DNA of 20,605 nt, taken from assembly GCA_051653405.1 (NCBI GenBank), contig JBOFWC010000245.1, positions 1-20,605 of the forward strand, read 5' to 3'. Of this stretch, positions 8,326-15,112 are shown piece by piece; the stretch's first letter is position 1, and every line of letters begins with the position of its first letter. A program made the translations under genes and the position numbers. A model generated the notes under the pieces. It was not told where the DNA came from and made no database searches. It was given only the letters and a program-made list of their open reading frames with translations. The stretch is from Proteocatella sp051653405 (GTDB taxonomy: Bacteria; Bacillota; Clostridia; Peptostreptococcales; Filifactoraceae).

Positions 8326-8353
8326 TCGACCAAGTGGTTAAATTTTGGGTCGA
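8326..8353 (+). repeat. Small inverted repeat in the chaperone-moaA gap
   Basis: TCGACC at 8326-8331 pairs with GGTCGA at 8348-8353 around a 16-base loop. It lies in a 226-base non-coding gap, 25 bases before a longer hairpin. It has no T-run, so it is not a standard terminator. It could be part of a folded leader for the cofactor genes, but the evidence is weak. Confidence 0.3.
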
Positions 8354-8377
8354 TAATAATTTGTCATGAGCTTTTTG

Positions 8378-8405
8378 TGCGTACTCCATATTTGTGGAGT
8401 ACGCA
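8378..8405 (+). repeat. Perfect 11-bp hairpin between the reductase operon and moaA
   Basis: TGCGTACTCCA at 8378-8388 is exactly complementary to 8395-8405, with a six-base loop. Flanking T and A runs (8372-8376 and 8407-8411) extend the pairing. On either strand the stem is followed by A-rich rather than T-rich sequence, so it is not an intrinsic terminator as it stands. It may be a processing or stability element separating the structural genes from the cofactor genes, or an operator. Confidence 0.5.
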
Positions 8406-8524
8406 TAAAAATACCTTGCAAACTGTGTTAATTTTTGTAGTTGTGGATCATAAGAAAAATTCAGATTTTTGAAACTAATGAGTATTATGAGATAGATTTC
8501 GCGAGAAGTGAGAAGGTGAAATTT

Positions 8525-9493
8525 TTGGCCGAATTATATGATAGAATAGGACGTCATATTTACTATCTTCGGGTAGCAGTGACTGACCGATGCAATTTTC
8601 GCTGTCGATATTGTATGCCGCCTGAGGGCGTAGAGTGGTTGGAGCACAATGATATTTTACGTTATGAAGAAATAATACGAATTATTAGCGCCTTTGCTAA
8701 TCTTGGAATTGATAGGGTGCGCATTACTGGCGGTGAACCTTTAGTACGCAAGGGATTACTGCCTTTTTTGCGAGATGTTGCTTCTATTCCAGGGATTAAA
8801 GAGCTGGGACTGACCACAAATGGCAGTCTGTTAGAAGAGTATGCACCTCTTTTAAAGGAAGCAGGAGTTAAGCGCGTCAATGTGAGTCTTGACACCTTGC
8901 AGCGAGAAAGATTTATTAGATTGACTGGTCAAGATAGATTGGACCAAGTATTAGCAGGTATTAATAAAGCTCAGGAAATCGGACTTACTCCGGTTAAGAT
9001 CAATATGGTAGTCATAAAAGGGTTTAATTCGGATGAAATTATAGATATGGCTAAATTCGCCATTGAAAAGCCGTATCAGGTCAGGTTTATTGAATATATG
9101 CCATTTCGTACAGGGAAGGATTATTTATTCACTGCTGAAAAAGTGAAAAAGCAGCTTGAAAATTCTGGTTTTAAGCTTATTCCTCAGACTGGCGGTAGCG
9201 GTCCGGCAAAAATTTATAATATTCTTAAATCCAAAGGTTCCATCGGTTTTATTACTCCTGTATCTCAGCACTTTTGCAGTTCATGTAATCGTATTCGTCT
9301 TACCGCAGACGGATGTATCAAGCCTTGTTTAATTTCTAATGAGGAATATCCACTGCGACAGCAATTACGATCGGGAATTTCTGATAATGAGCTACTGGAG
9401 AAAATAAAACGTATTGTATGGAATAAACCTGAACAGCAGTCTTTGGCAAAGGGGCAAAAAAGTGAACGAGGTATGTCGCGCATTGGAGGCTAA
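8525..9493 (+). CDS. moaA: GTP 3',8-cyclase, radical SAM enzyme of molybdenum cofactor synthesis
   Basis: MoaA performs the first step of molybdopterin synthesis, converting GTP to the cyclised intermediate that MoaC turns into cyclic pyranopterin monophosphate. The product is 322 residues from the TTG at 8525, eight bases after AGAAGG. GTG 8516 or TTG 8441 would lengthen it, but lack good sites and add atypical residues. The radical SAM cluster motif is CNFRCRYC (Cys23, 27, 30). The second cluster uses FCSSCNRIRLTADG and a later Cys in IKPCL. The C-terminus ends MSRIGG, with the conserved Gly-Gly tail needed for activity. It heads the cofactor block and overlaps mobA. All key residues are present. 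Confidence 0.95.
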   Translation: MAELYDRIGRHIYYLRVAVTDRCNFRCRYCMPPEGVEWLEHNDILRYEEIIRIISAFANLGIDRVRITGGEPLVRKGLLPFLRDVASIPGIKELGLTTNGSLLEEYAPLLKEAGVKRVNVSLDTLQRERFIRLTGQDRLDQVLAGINKAQEIGLTPVKINMVVIKGFNSDEIIDMAKFAIEKPYQVRFIEYMPFRTGKDYLFTAEKVKKQLENSGFKLIPQTGGSGPAKIYNILKSKGSIGFITPVSQHFCSSCNRIRLTADGCIKPCLISNEEYPLRQQLRSGISDNELLEKIKRIVWNKPEQQSLAKGQKSERGMSRIGG

Positions 9494-10070
9494 GTCGCTT
9501 TCAGTGATGATACTGGCAGGTGGGCAGAGTAGACGTATGGGACGGGATAAAGCCGTTCTGCCATGGGAACAGGGCAATATATTGAGCAGTTTGTTGGCTC
9601 GGTTGCTTCCTTTATCGGATGATGTATTGGTTGTTGGCAATATAGTTAGAAATCTTTCGGGAATGGTTAGGCAAGTTGCTGACATTATTCCTCAAAAAGG
9701 TCCTTTGAGCGGTATTCATTCTGGACTGATATACGCCCGTCATGATCTTGTATTTGTTACAGCCTGTGATGTACCTTTTTTAGTACCTGATCTTGTTTCA
9801 CAGCTTGTGAACGCCGTGGGAGTTGCTGATGGCAGTGTAGCAGTATATAAAAGGCAAGTCGAACCTTTATTTGCTTGTTATCATAGGAAATGTGCGGGGG
9901 TAATTCAACAAATGCTGGTAGAAAAGCAATACAAGGTGACTGATTTTCTTGACAAAATTAATTGGGTGCCTGTTAGACATCTAGATGAAGTAAGTCCTTG
10001 GTGCTTTATGAATGTTAATACTGGTAATGATTATGAGAAAGCCAAAGCAATATTGGCCGGAGGAAAATAA
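9462..10070 (+). CDS. mobA: Molybdenum cofactor guanylyltransferase
   Basis: MobA joins GMP from GTP to molybdopterin, making the dinucleotide cofactor used by DMSO-reductase-family enzymes such as the one encoded upstream. The product is 202 residues from GTG 9462, seven bases after AAAGGGG (9448-9454); GTG 9504 or ATG 9507 would remove only the leader. The nucleotide-binding motif is LAGGQSRRMGRDKA (about residues 18-31), followed by GPLSGIHSGL and the metal-binding ACDVPF. It overlaps the end of moaA by 32 bases in another frame, implying translational coupling. It fits the upstream enzyme's need for a bis-guanine dinucleotide cofactor. Confidence 0.93.
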   Translation: MNEVCRALEAKSLSVMILAGGQSRRMGRDKAVLPWEQGNILSSLLARLLPLSDDVLVVGNIVRNLSGMVRQVADIIPQKGPLSGIHSGLIYARHDLVFVTACDVPFLVPDLVSQLVNAVGVADGSVAVYKRQVEPLFACYHRKCAGVIQQMLVEKQYKVTDFLDKINWVPVRHLDEVSPWCFMNVNTGNDYEKAKAILAGGK

Positions 10071-10071
10071 T

Positions 10072-10563
10072 ATGGTACCTATTGTTTCTTTTGTGGGGTA
10101 TTCCAACAGTGGGAAAACTACCTTTTTAATAAAAGTGATTAGCGAATTAAAAAAAAGAGGCTATCGTATTGGCGTAATTAAACATGATGGTCACGATTTT
10201 GAAATAGATCATGTGGGGACAGATACTTGGCAACACCGACAAGCTGGGGCTGATGTGGTATGTATTGCATCGAGCCATAAGATCGCGATTGTACAAACGC
10301 TCGTTAAACCTTCAACTCTTGATGAGATCATACCGATGATTAATGACGTTGATATGATTTTAACAGAAGGCTTTAAACAAGATCAGAAGCCACAAATTGA
10401 AGTTAATCGTCAAGGTGTAGAGTGTCTTGGGAAGAAAAACAATACCATTGCCTTAGTTTCCGATAAGGTGACTTATGATAGTATTCCGCATTTTGGATTT
10501 GAAGATACTGAAAAAGTGGCAAATTTATTGGAAGATATAATAAATTTTGAGGGGAGACGGTGA
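10072..10563 (+). CDS. mobB: Molybdopterin-guanine dinucleotide biosynthesis adaptor, GTP-binding
   Basis: MobB is a small GTP-binding protein that assists MobA in dinucleotide cofactor formation. The product is 163 residues from ATG 10072, two bases after the mobA stop, with GGAGGA as ribosome-binding site inside the end of mobA. The P-loop GYSNSGKTT lies at residues 9-17. The conserved IKHDGHDFEIDHVGTDTWQH segment and ILTEGFK are typical of the family. An upstream in-frame ATG inside mobA would add 20 residues without family similarity. Its stop overlaps the next gene's start region, so it sits in the same transcript. Confidence 0.94.
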   Translation: MVPIVSFVGYSNSGKTTFLIKVISELKKRGYRIGVIKHDGHDFEIDHVGTDTWQHRQAGADVVCIASSHKIAIVQTLVKPSTLDEIIPMINDVDMILTEGFKQDQKPQIEVNRQGVECLGKKNNTIALVSDKVTYDSIPHFGFEDTEKVANLLEDIINFEGRR

Positions 10564-10565
10564 AT

Positions 10566-11774
10566 ATGGCAATAGTACTGGATGATGCTTTAGCACTATT
10601 ATTAAAAAAAATACAACTACAAGAGAAAAAGCGTATTCCTCTTGAAGAGTGTTATCAGCGGGTTTTAGCTGAGAATATTGTAGCTCAGATGGATTTTCCA
10701 CCCTTTGACCGTTCACCGCTAGATGGCTATGCAGTACGATCGGTGGATGTACTCCATGCTTCATCCGTCTGTCCTATAATGCTAGAACAGGTGGACAATG
10801 TACCGGCGGGCAGTTGGCCTAGCGGAAAAGTAGAGGCAGGTCAGGCTGTTCGGATCATGACCGGAGCAAAGATTCCTGAAGGGGCGGATGCTGTGATCCG
10901 CCTTGAAGATACAGAAGTTGATCAAGATAAAGTAAGTATATTTGCCCCGGTGGATGTTGCTAATATTTGTAGGCAAGGGGAAGAAATTCGAAATGGAGAT
11001 ACGGTGTTAGAAAAAGGTACAATTCTTCGCGATGGGGCTTTGGGCCTGCTTGCTATGCTAGGACAGGCAACCCCTCTTGTTTATGACCAGCCGAAAGTCG
11101 CTATTTTAGCTACGGGTACTGAACTTATTAGTGTAGACCAGCCGCTATCACCAGGGAAAATTCGTAATTCTAATAATTATATGTTGATGGCAAAAGTCAG
11201 AGAAGCAGGCTGCCAGCCTATTCTTTTAGGCCAGGTTTGTGATGAGCTGGAGCTTATTGAACAAAAACTTACAGGTCATCAAAATATTGCAATGTATATT
11301 ACAACAGGCGGGGCATCTATTGGTGATTATGATTTAATGGAGCGTTTTTTTGCTAAACAAAATATCCCTAAGTTATTTAATTGGGTTGCCATGAAACCGG
11401 GTATGCCAGTGATGGCGGGTTATTGGCGAGGTACTTTGCTGATGGCTTTGTCAGGAAATCCTGCGGCTGCTAATGTTTCTTTTGAAACATTACTGCGACC
11501 ATTACTCAGAAAAATGTCAGGTGCTACTGTTTTTGAACGTACTAAAAGCCGTGCAAAACTGAAAAAAGCTTTTAATAAACCAAGCCGAGCTCGACGTTTT
11601 ATATGGGCACGTTGCGAATTTAAAGATGAAATTTTATATGCTGAACCTACGGAATTTCAAGGGAATGGTATGTTATCAGGTATGTTATTTGCCAATGCCT
11701 TAATTGATATTCCTGCAGGAAGCGATTGCCTGCAAGCTGGAACAGAAGTAGACGTCAGGTTGCTGGTTGATTAG
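10566..11774 (+). CDS. moeA: Molybdopterin molybdenumtransferase
   Basis: MoeA inserts molybdate into adenylylated molybdopterin. The product is 402 residues from ATG 10566, nine bases after GAGGGGAG; a GTG at 10560 overlapping the mobB stop is too close to that site. Conserved motifs appear in order: FDRSPLDGYAVRS, RIMTGAKIPEGADAVIRLED, ILATGTEL, KIRNSNNYML, TTGGASIGDYD, MKPGMPV and LSGNPAA. The C-terminal domain ends with ANALIDIPAGSDCLQAG. The length is normal for the family and no residue looks missing. It is followed 14 bases later by a second MoeA-related gene. Confidence 0.95.
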   Translation: MAIVLDDALALLLKKIQLQEKKRIPLEECYQRVLAENIVAQMDFPPFDRSPLDGYAVRSVDVLHASSVCPIMLEQVDNVPAGSWPSGKVEAGQAVRIMTGAKIPEGADAVIRLEDTEVDQDKVSIFAPVDVANICRQGEEIRNGDTVLEKGTILRDGALGLLAMLGQATPLVYDQPKVAILATGTELISVDQPLSPGKIRNSNNYMLMAKVREAGCQPILLGQVCDELELIEQKLTGHQNIAMYITTGGASIGDYDLMERFFAKQNIPKLFNWVAMKPGMPVMAGYWRGTLLMALSGNPAAANVSFETLLRPLLRKMSGATVFERTKSRAKLKKAFNKPSRARRFIWARCEFKDEILYAEPTEFQGNGMLSGMLFANALIDIPAGSDCLQAGTEVDVRLLVD

Positions 11775-11788
11775 AAGGGAGATTTACT

Positions 11789-12805
11789 ATGAAAGTCATT
11801 GATGTTAGTCAAGCTCTCGGTATGGTGTTAGGTCAGGATCTGACTCGTATTGTACCAGGAGAGTTTAAAGGCGTGGCTTTTAAAAAAGGTCATATAATCA
11901 AAGCGGAAGATGTCCCATTGCTGCGAAGCATGGGAAAGAACAATATATATGTTATGGAGATTAAGCCTGGCTACCTTCATGAAAATGATGCCGCAGTGCA
12001 ATTAGCACATTTAGTGGTGCATAATGAGTTAACTTATATGGAGGCGGCGGAAGGAAAGGTTAATGTAAAAGCTCATTGTAACGGCTTATTAAAGGTTGAT
12101 AGTGAAAGACTTTTGCAGATTAATATGCTGGAAGGAGTAGCGTTATCTACTCTCCATAATGATAGTCCAGTTCAGACTGGTGAACTAGTGGCCAGTGCTA
12201 AAATAATACCCCTTGTGTTGTCTGAAGAAAAAGTTAATCAGGTCGAAAAAATATCTGCAGGGGAAGCGCTTATTCGTATTGTTCCCTTAGCAGCTAAAAG
12301 AGCAGGACTGGTTATTACAGGCAATGAGGTTTATCAAGGCATTATAGAGGATAAATTTGAAACCATTATTAAAAGTAAATTTAGAGCCTTTGGTAGTCAC
12401 GTTACTGAAACTGTATTTTTGCCTGATGATGCAGAAACTATTGCCGAGAATATAAAAAAATTAGCATCCAAGAATGATATTGTATTTATTACTGGGGGCA
12501 TGTCAGTTGATCCTGACGACGTTACTCTGAATGGTGTCAAAAAGGCTGGGGCCAGGGTTGCGATATATGGGACGCCTGTATTACCGGGTGCTATGTTTAT
12601 GGTGGCATATTTAGGAGACGTAACCATATTGGGTATTCCCGCCTGCGGCATGTTCAGCAAAATCACTATACTTGATTTAGTTTTGCCCAAGGTATTAGCA
12701 GGAGAAAATGTAACCCGAAAATATATCGCTTCGTTGGGGCATGGTGGTTTATGTCGGCAATGCGTTGGCGGTTGTCATTATCCAAATTGTTCATTTGGAA
12801 AATAA
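11789..12805 (+). CDS. MoeA-like molybdopterin-binding protein with cysteine-rich tail
   Basis: This 338-residue protein has a MogA/MoeA-type molybdopterin-binding domain in its C-terminal half (LVITGNEVYQGII, VFITGGMSVDPDDVT, GTPVLPGAMFMVA, GIPACGMFSK) but lacks the full MoeA layout. The N-terminal half (about 1-160) is less familiar. The tail has Cys322, 325, 329 and 334 in CX2CX3CX4C form, with a neighbouring His (GHGGLCRQC, CHYPNCSFG), suggesting a zinc or iron-sulfur site. I recall similar proteins near molybdoenzyme genes in anaerobic Bacillota, without an established function. The start has a GAAGGGAG-like site ten bases upstream. Whether it inserts metal, stores cofactor or senses it is open. 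Confidence 0.82.
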   Translation: MKVIDVSQALGMVLGQDLTRIVPGEFKGVAFKKGHIIKAEDVPLLRSMGKNNIYVMEIKPGYLHENDAAVQLAHLVVHNELTYMEAAEGKVNVKAHCNGLLKVDSERLLQINMLEGVALSTLHNDSPVQTGELVASAKIIPLVLSEEKVNQVEKISAGEALIRIVPLAAKRAGLVITGNEVYQGIIEDKFETIIKSKFRAFGSHVTETVFLPDDAETIAENIKKLASKNDIVFITGGMSVDPDDVTLNGVKKAGARVAIYGTPVLPGAMFMVAYLGDVTILGIPACGMFSKITILDLVLPKVLAGENVTRKYIASLGHGGLCRQCVGGCHYPNCSFGK

Positions 12806-12818
12806 AGAGGAGAATATT

Positions 12819-13310
12819 ATGGCAGAATTTACTCATTTTAATGCCAACGGAGAAAGTCACATGGTTGATGTCAGCGCTAAAGCTGTTACATATCGCCAAG
12901 CTGTAGCATGTGGACAAATTTTTATGAATTTAGAAACTATGAAAAAAATTTATGATTTGAAAATTACTAAAGGAAATGTTCTGGAAGTGGCTCGATTGGC
13001 AGGTATTATGGCTGCAAAGCAGACACACCAGCTTATTCCACTTTGTCATCCACTACCGATTAGCGCAATATCAATCAGTTTCACACGACTACCTCAGTCT
13101 ATTATGTTTGAAGCTACTGTTAAAGTGAGCGGGCAGACAGGAGTGGAGATGGAGGCTATGACGGCTGCTTCCATTACTGCACTTACTATTTACGATATGT
13201 GCAAGGCTATTGATCGTTCCATGGTCATATCAAATATATGTTTGATGCGTAAAGAAGGCGGTAAAAGCGGTCTTTTTGAGAGGGGGGATAATCCATGTCA
13301 GGTAAAGTAA
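12819..13310 (+). CDS. moaC: Cyclic pyranopterin monophosphate synthase
   Basis: MoaC completes the second step of molybdopterin synthesis, turning MoaA's product into cyclic pyranopterin monophosphate. The product is 163 residues from ATG 12819, with AAAGAGGAG just upstream; an earlier in-frame start would run inside the preceding gene. Conserved blocks are HMVDVSAKAVTYRQAVA, VARLAGIMAAKQT with LIPLCHPLPI, and GVEMEAMTAAS with ALTIYDMCKAIDR, which hold the active-site residues. The length is typical. The next gene starts 16 bases before its stop, indicating one transcript. Confidence 0.96.
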   Translation: MAEFTHFNANGESHMVDVSAKAVTYRQAVACGQIFMNLETMKKIYDLKITKGNVLEVARLAGIMAAKQTHQLIPLCHPLPISAISISFTRLPQSIMFEATVKVSGQTGVEMEAMTAASITALTIYDMCKAIDRSMVISNICLMRKEGGKSGLFERGDNPCQVK

Positions 13311-13648
13311 CAGCTGTATGTATCAGTAAGAAAAAAGGCGTATGTAAAGAATGTGTCGCTGAGGGAAAACTGATAGCGGGTTGGGGTATGGAAGGAGATG
13401 CCCATGCCGGTAAATGGCATAGACAATTAAGCTTACTTGGCGTAAGCAGCATTGAAAAAATGCGAGCAGTCTGCAAAAAAAAGAGTATTGATTTAGGACC
13501 GGGGGATTTTGCTGAAAATTTGACAATAGAAGGATTAGAACTCTATACATTACCTGTTGGCACATATCTTACGATTGGTGAAGCACTGGTAGAAGTAACT
13601 CAGATCGGCAAAGAGTGTCACCAAGGTGTGAAATTTTCAAACAAGTAG
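13295..13648 (+). CDS. MOSC-domain protein, N-terminal part of a frameshifted MOSC-MogA fusion
   Basis: MOSC domains bind sulfur or molybdenum cofactor. This 117-residue piece starts at ATG 13295 after GAGGGGGG. It has MOSC features GWGMEGDAHAGKWHRQLSLL, GPGDFAENLTIEGL and VEVTQIGKECHQG. It stops early because the frame is lost near 13625: after KECHQG the frame gives VKFSNK and a stop. The other frame continues with CEIFKQVGRCVMPKEGIF, the expected end of a MOSC domain including its conserved cysteine region. Adding one T to make GGTTGTGAA would restore one continuous fusion protein. It is therefore probably broken, or affected by a sequence error; the first part alone lacks the domain end. 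Confidence 0.75.
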   Translation: MSGKVTAVCISKKKGVCKECVAEGKLIAGWGMEGDAHAGKWHRQLSLLGVSSIEKMRAVCKKKSIDLGPGDFAENLTIEGLELYTLPVGTYLTIGEALVEVTQIGKECHQGVKFSNK

Positions 13649-14235
13649 GTCGCTGTGTTATGCCAAAAGAAGGCATATTTACCCGTGTGTTGGGTGGTGG
13701 CAATGTAAGGGCGGGGGACAGTGTGGATTTTTGGACAGGTATTCCTGTTGGTATTATCACTGCCAGTGATAAGGGATCAAAAGGCGAGCGAGAAGATAAA
13801 AGTGCCAGGGAAATTGAAACTCTTAGTAAGGATATACAAGGTAAGGTGATTGATTATCGGATATTGCCTGATGATCAAAAGACACTAGCTCAGGCTATGA
13901 TTGAGATGATTGATGAACTTGGTGTTGCTCTGCTCTTAACGACTGGTGGTACAGGGTTTTCAAAAAGAGATGTAACTCCTGAAGCCACTCTTAGTGTGAT
14001 TGAAAGGTCTGTTCCCGGCTTGCCTGAAGCCATGCGGCGGGAAAGTTTTACTGTATCCCCTCGTGCGATGTTAAGCCGGGCAATGGCAGGTATTCGCGGT
14101 AAATGCCTGATTGTTAATTTGCCAGGCAGTCCTAAAGCTGTCAGAGAATGTTTGCAAATTATCCTGCCGGTATTACCGCATGCTATAGATATTTTACGTG
14201 GCGCTGGCGGTGAATGCGGGCAAGCAGTAAAATAG
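13615..14235 (+). CDS. MogA/MoaB-type molybdopterin adenylyltransferase domain, C-terminal part of a frameshifted fusion
   Basis: This frame supplies the end of the MOSC domain (CEIFKQVGRCVMPKEGIF) and then a complete MogA-like domain of about 160 residues. That domain adenylylates molybdopterin so that MoeA can insert molybdate. Its motifs are VGIITASDKGSKGERED, LLTTGGTGFSKRDVTPEAT and IVNLPGSPKAVRECL. The frame opens with GTG 13615, which has no ribosome-binding site. The real gene probably starts at 13295 and passes through the frameshift near 13625. If the shift is genuine, the MogA part would need reinitiation (for example at ATG 13660) to be made. The domain call is firm; the gene boundary is not. 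Confidence 0.8.
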   Translation: MSPRCEIFKQVGRCVMPKEGIFTRVLGGGNVRAGDSVDFWTGIPVGIITASDKGSKGEREDKSAREIETLSKDIQGKVIDYRILPDDQKTLAQAMIEMIDELGVALLLTTGGTGFSKRDVTPEATLSVIERSVPGLPEAMRRESFTVSPRAMLSRAMAGIRGKCLIVNLPGSPKAVRECLQIILPVLPHAIDILRGAGGECGQAVK

Positions 14236-14305
14236 GTCAATATAAATTTCTTTAGCTATGAATAAGCATAATAGCTACCAAATATTTACAGTTGGTGCTA
14301 ATAAT

Positions 14306-14637
14306 GGAGGGGATTAATTAAAACTCGGAATTGAGTTAGAAGGAAACACAAAAAAATGTATTGGAAGCAGTACCGCTGTTGATGAAGAGACAGTAGATCT
14401 AACTAATATTTCAGATCCAGTTAGATTTTAAGTAACGGGAAAATGCGAGCAGTTTAACTTGCTAGTAAGGAAGCTAGTAAGAACATTATTGTCACTTTAA
14501 AAAAACAACAAGGAAATATTTCTTTATCATCTATGGTTAACTATGATGCATTTATTGATATTCCCGCTTTAAGTGGTTCTTTAGGATCGGGGTAGAAAGT
14601 GCAAGTCGTTTTCGATAAAATAGGGCATTGCTGCTGA
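14306..14637 (+). pseudogene. Degraded coding remnant, end resembles the C-terminus of MoeA
   Basis: The 420-base gap after the MogA domain is not empty. A GGAGGGG site (14306-14312) is followed by an open stretch, 14321-14431, without a clear start; it reads LGIELEGNTKKCIGSS and onward and I cannot identify it. In another frame, from 14461 to 14637, the translation reads NIIVTLKKQQGNISLSSM, then DAFIDIPALSGSLGSG, a TAG, then KVQVVF. This matches the pattern at the end of MoeA (compare ANALIDIPAGSDCLQAG then VDVRLL at the end of the moeA gene here). Stops and a frame change indicate decay. I call it a likely MoeA-family relic at moderate confidence. Confidence 0.45.
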
Positions 14638-14704
14638 CAAAAAAAGAAAGTTTTCAGTGAAATTAATTGAAAAAATCGATGTTCAAAAAAGGAAGTGGAT
14701 AAGA

Positions 14705-14920
14705 ATGTTCAATTTTAGTATGCCGGAATTAATATTGACACTTGTGGTTGCATTGATAGTATTTGGTCCAGGGAAGCTACCTGAAGTTGGTAAGGCAATA
14801 GGTAAGGGCATACAGGAGTTTAGACGTGCTAGTACAGTAAACCTAAATGAGGTCAAAGAGGAGATAAAAACAGCTACATATATGGGAACAGAAAATAAAT
14901 TGAATGAAAAAGATATATAA
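14705..14920 (+). CDS. tatA: Sec-independent protein translocase subunit TatA
   Basis: TatA forms the protein-conducting part of the twin-arginine translocase that exports folded cofactor-loaded enzymes. The product is 71 residues from ATG 14705, nine bases after AAAAGGAAG; the longer in-frame GTG start (14657) adds a charged leader not found in TatA. One membrane helix (residues 7-18, ELILTLVVALIVFG) is followed by FGPGKLPEVGKAIGKG, the family hallmark, and an amphipathic helix (GIQEFRR). The tail is short and charged. No tatC is visible here. Its place after the cofactor genes suggests a dedicated component for exporting the molybdoenzyme of this cluster. Confidence 0.93.
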   Translation: MFNFSMPELILTLVVALIVFGPGKLPEVGKAIGKGIQEFRRASTVNLNEVKEEIKTATYMGTENKLNEKDI

Positions 14921-15112
14921 AAGAAGACAAATTTGGGCAAGCAGTTCTAATACAAGAAAGGCTCTTGTTCTAGTAGATAGGTTTATAATTTGATATATAT
15001 AAAATACCTGGGCACTACCCAAGAACATGTCTCTAATTTCAAGCTATACGTTTTTTGGATTTAAATTATAAGGCGATTAATTGTATTGTCTAGGAAAGGA
15101 TGCGTTTTGTAT

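Noticed and set aside
8378..8405. Intrinsic terminator after the chaperone gene
   Set aside because: The stem is strong but is followed by A-rich sequence on both strands, not a T-run.
8299..8440. Molybdenum cofactor riboswitch in front of moaA
   Set aside because: Hairpins exist, but I could not find the known multi-helix arrangement. A covariance search is needed.
13615..13650. Programmed -1 frameshift joining MOSC and MogA
   Set aside because: There is no good slippery heptamer in the reading frame, and a missing T restores the conserved residues exactly, so a mutation or sequence error is simpler.
14843..15028. Minus-strand open frame across the end of tatA
   Set aside because: Rich in Phe, Ile and Leu from AT-rich antisense sequence, with no initiation signal; a shadow of tatA.
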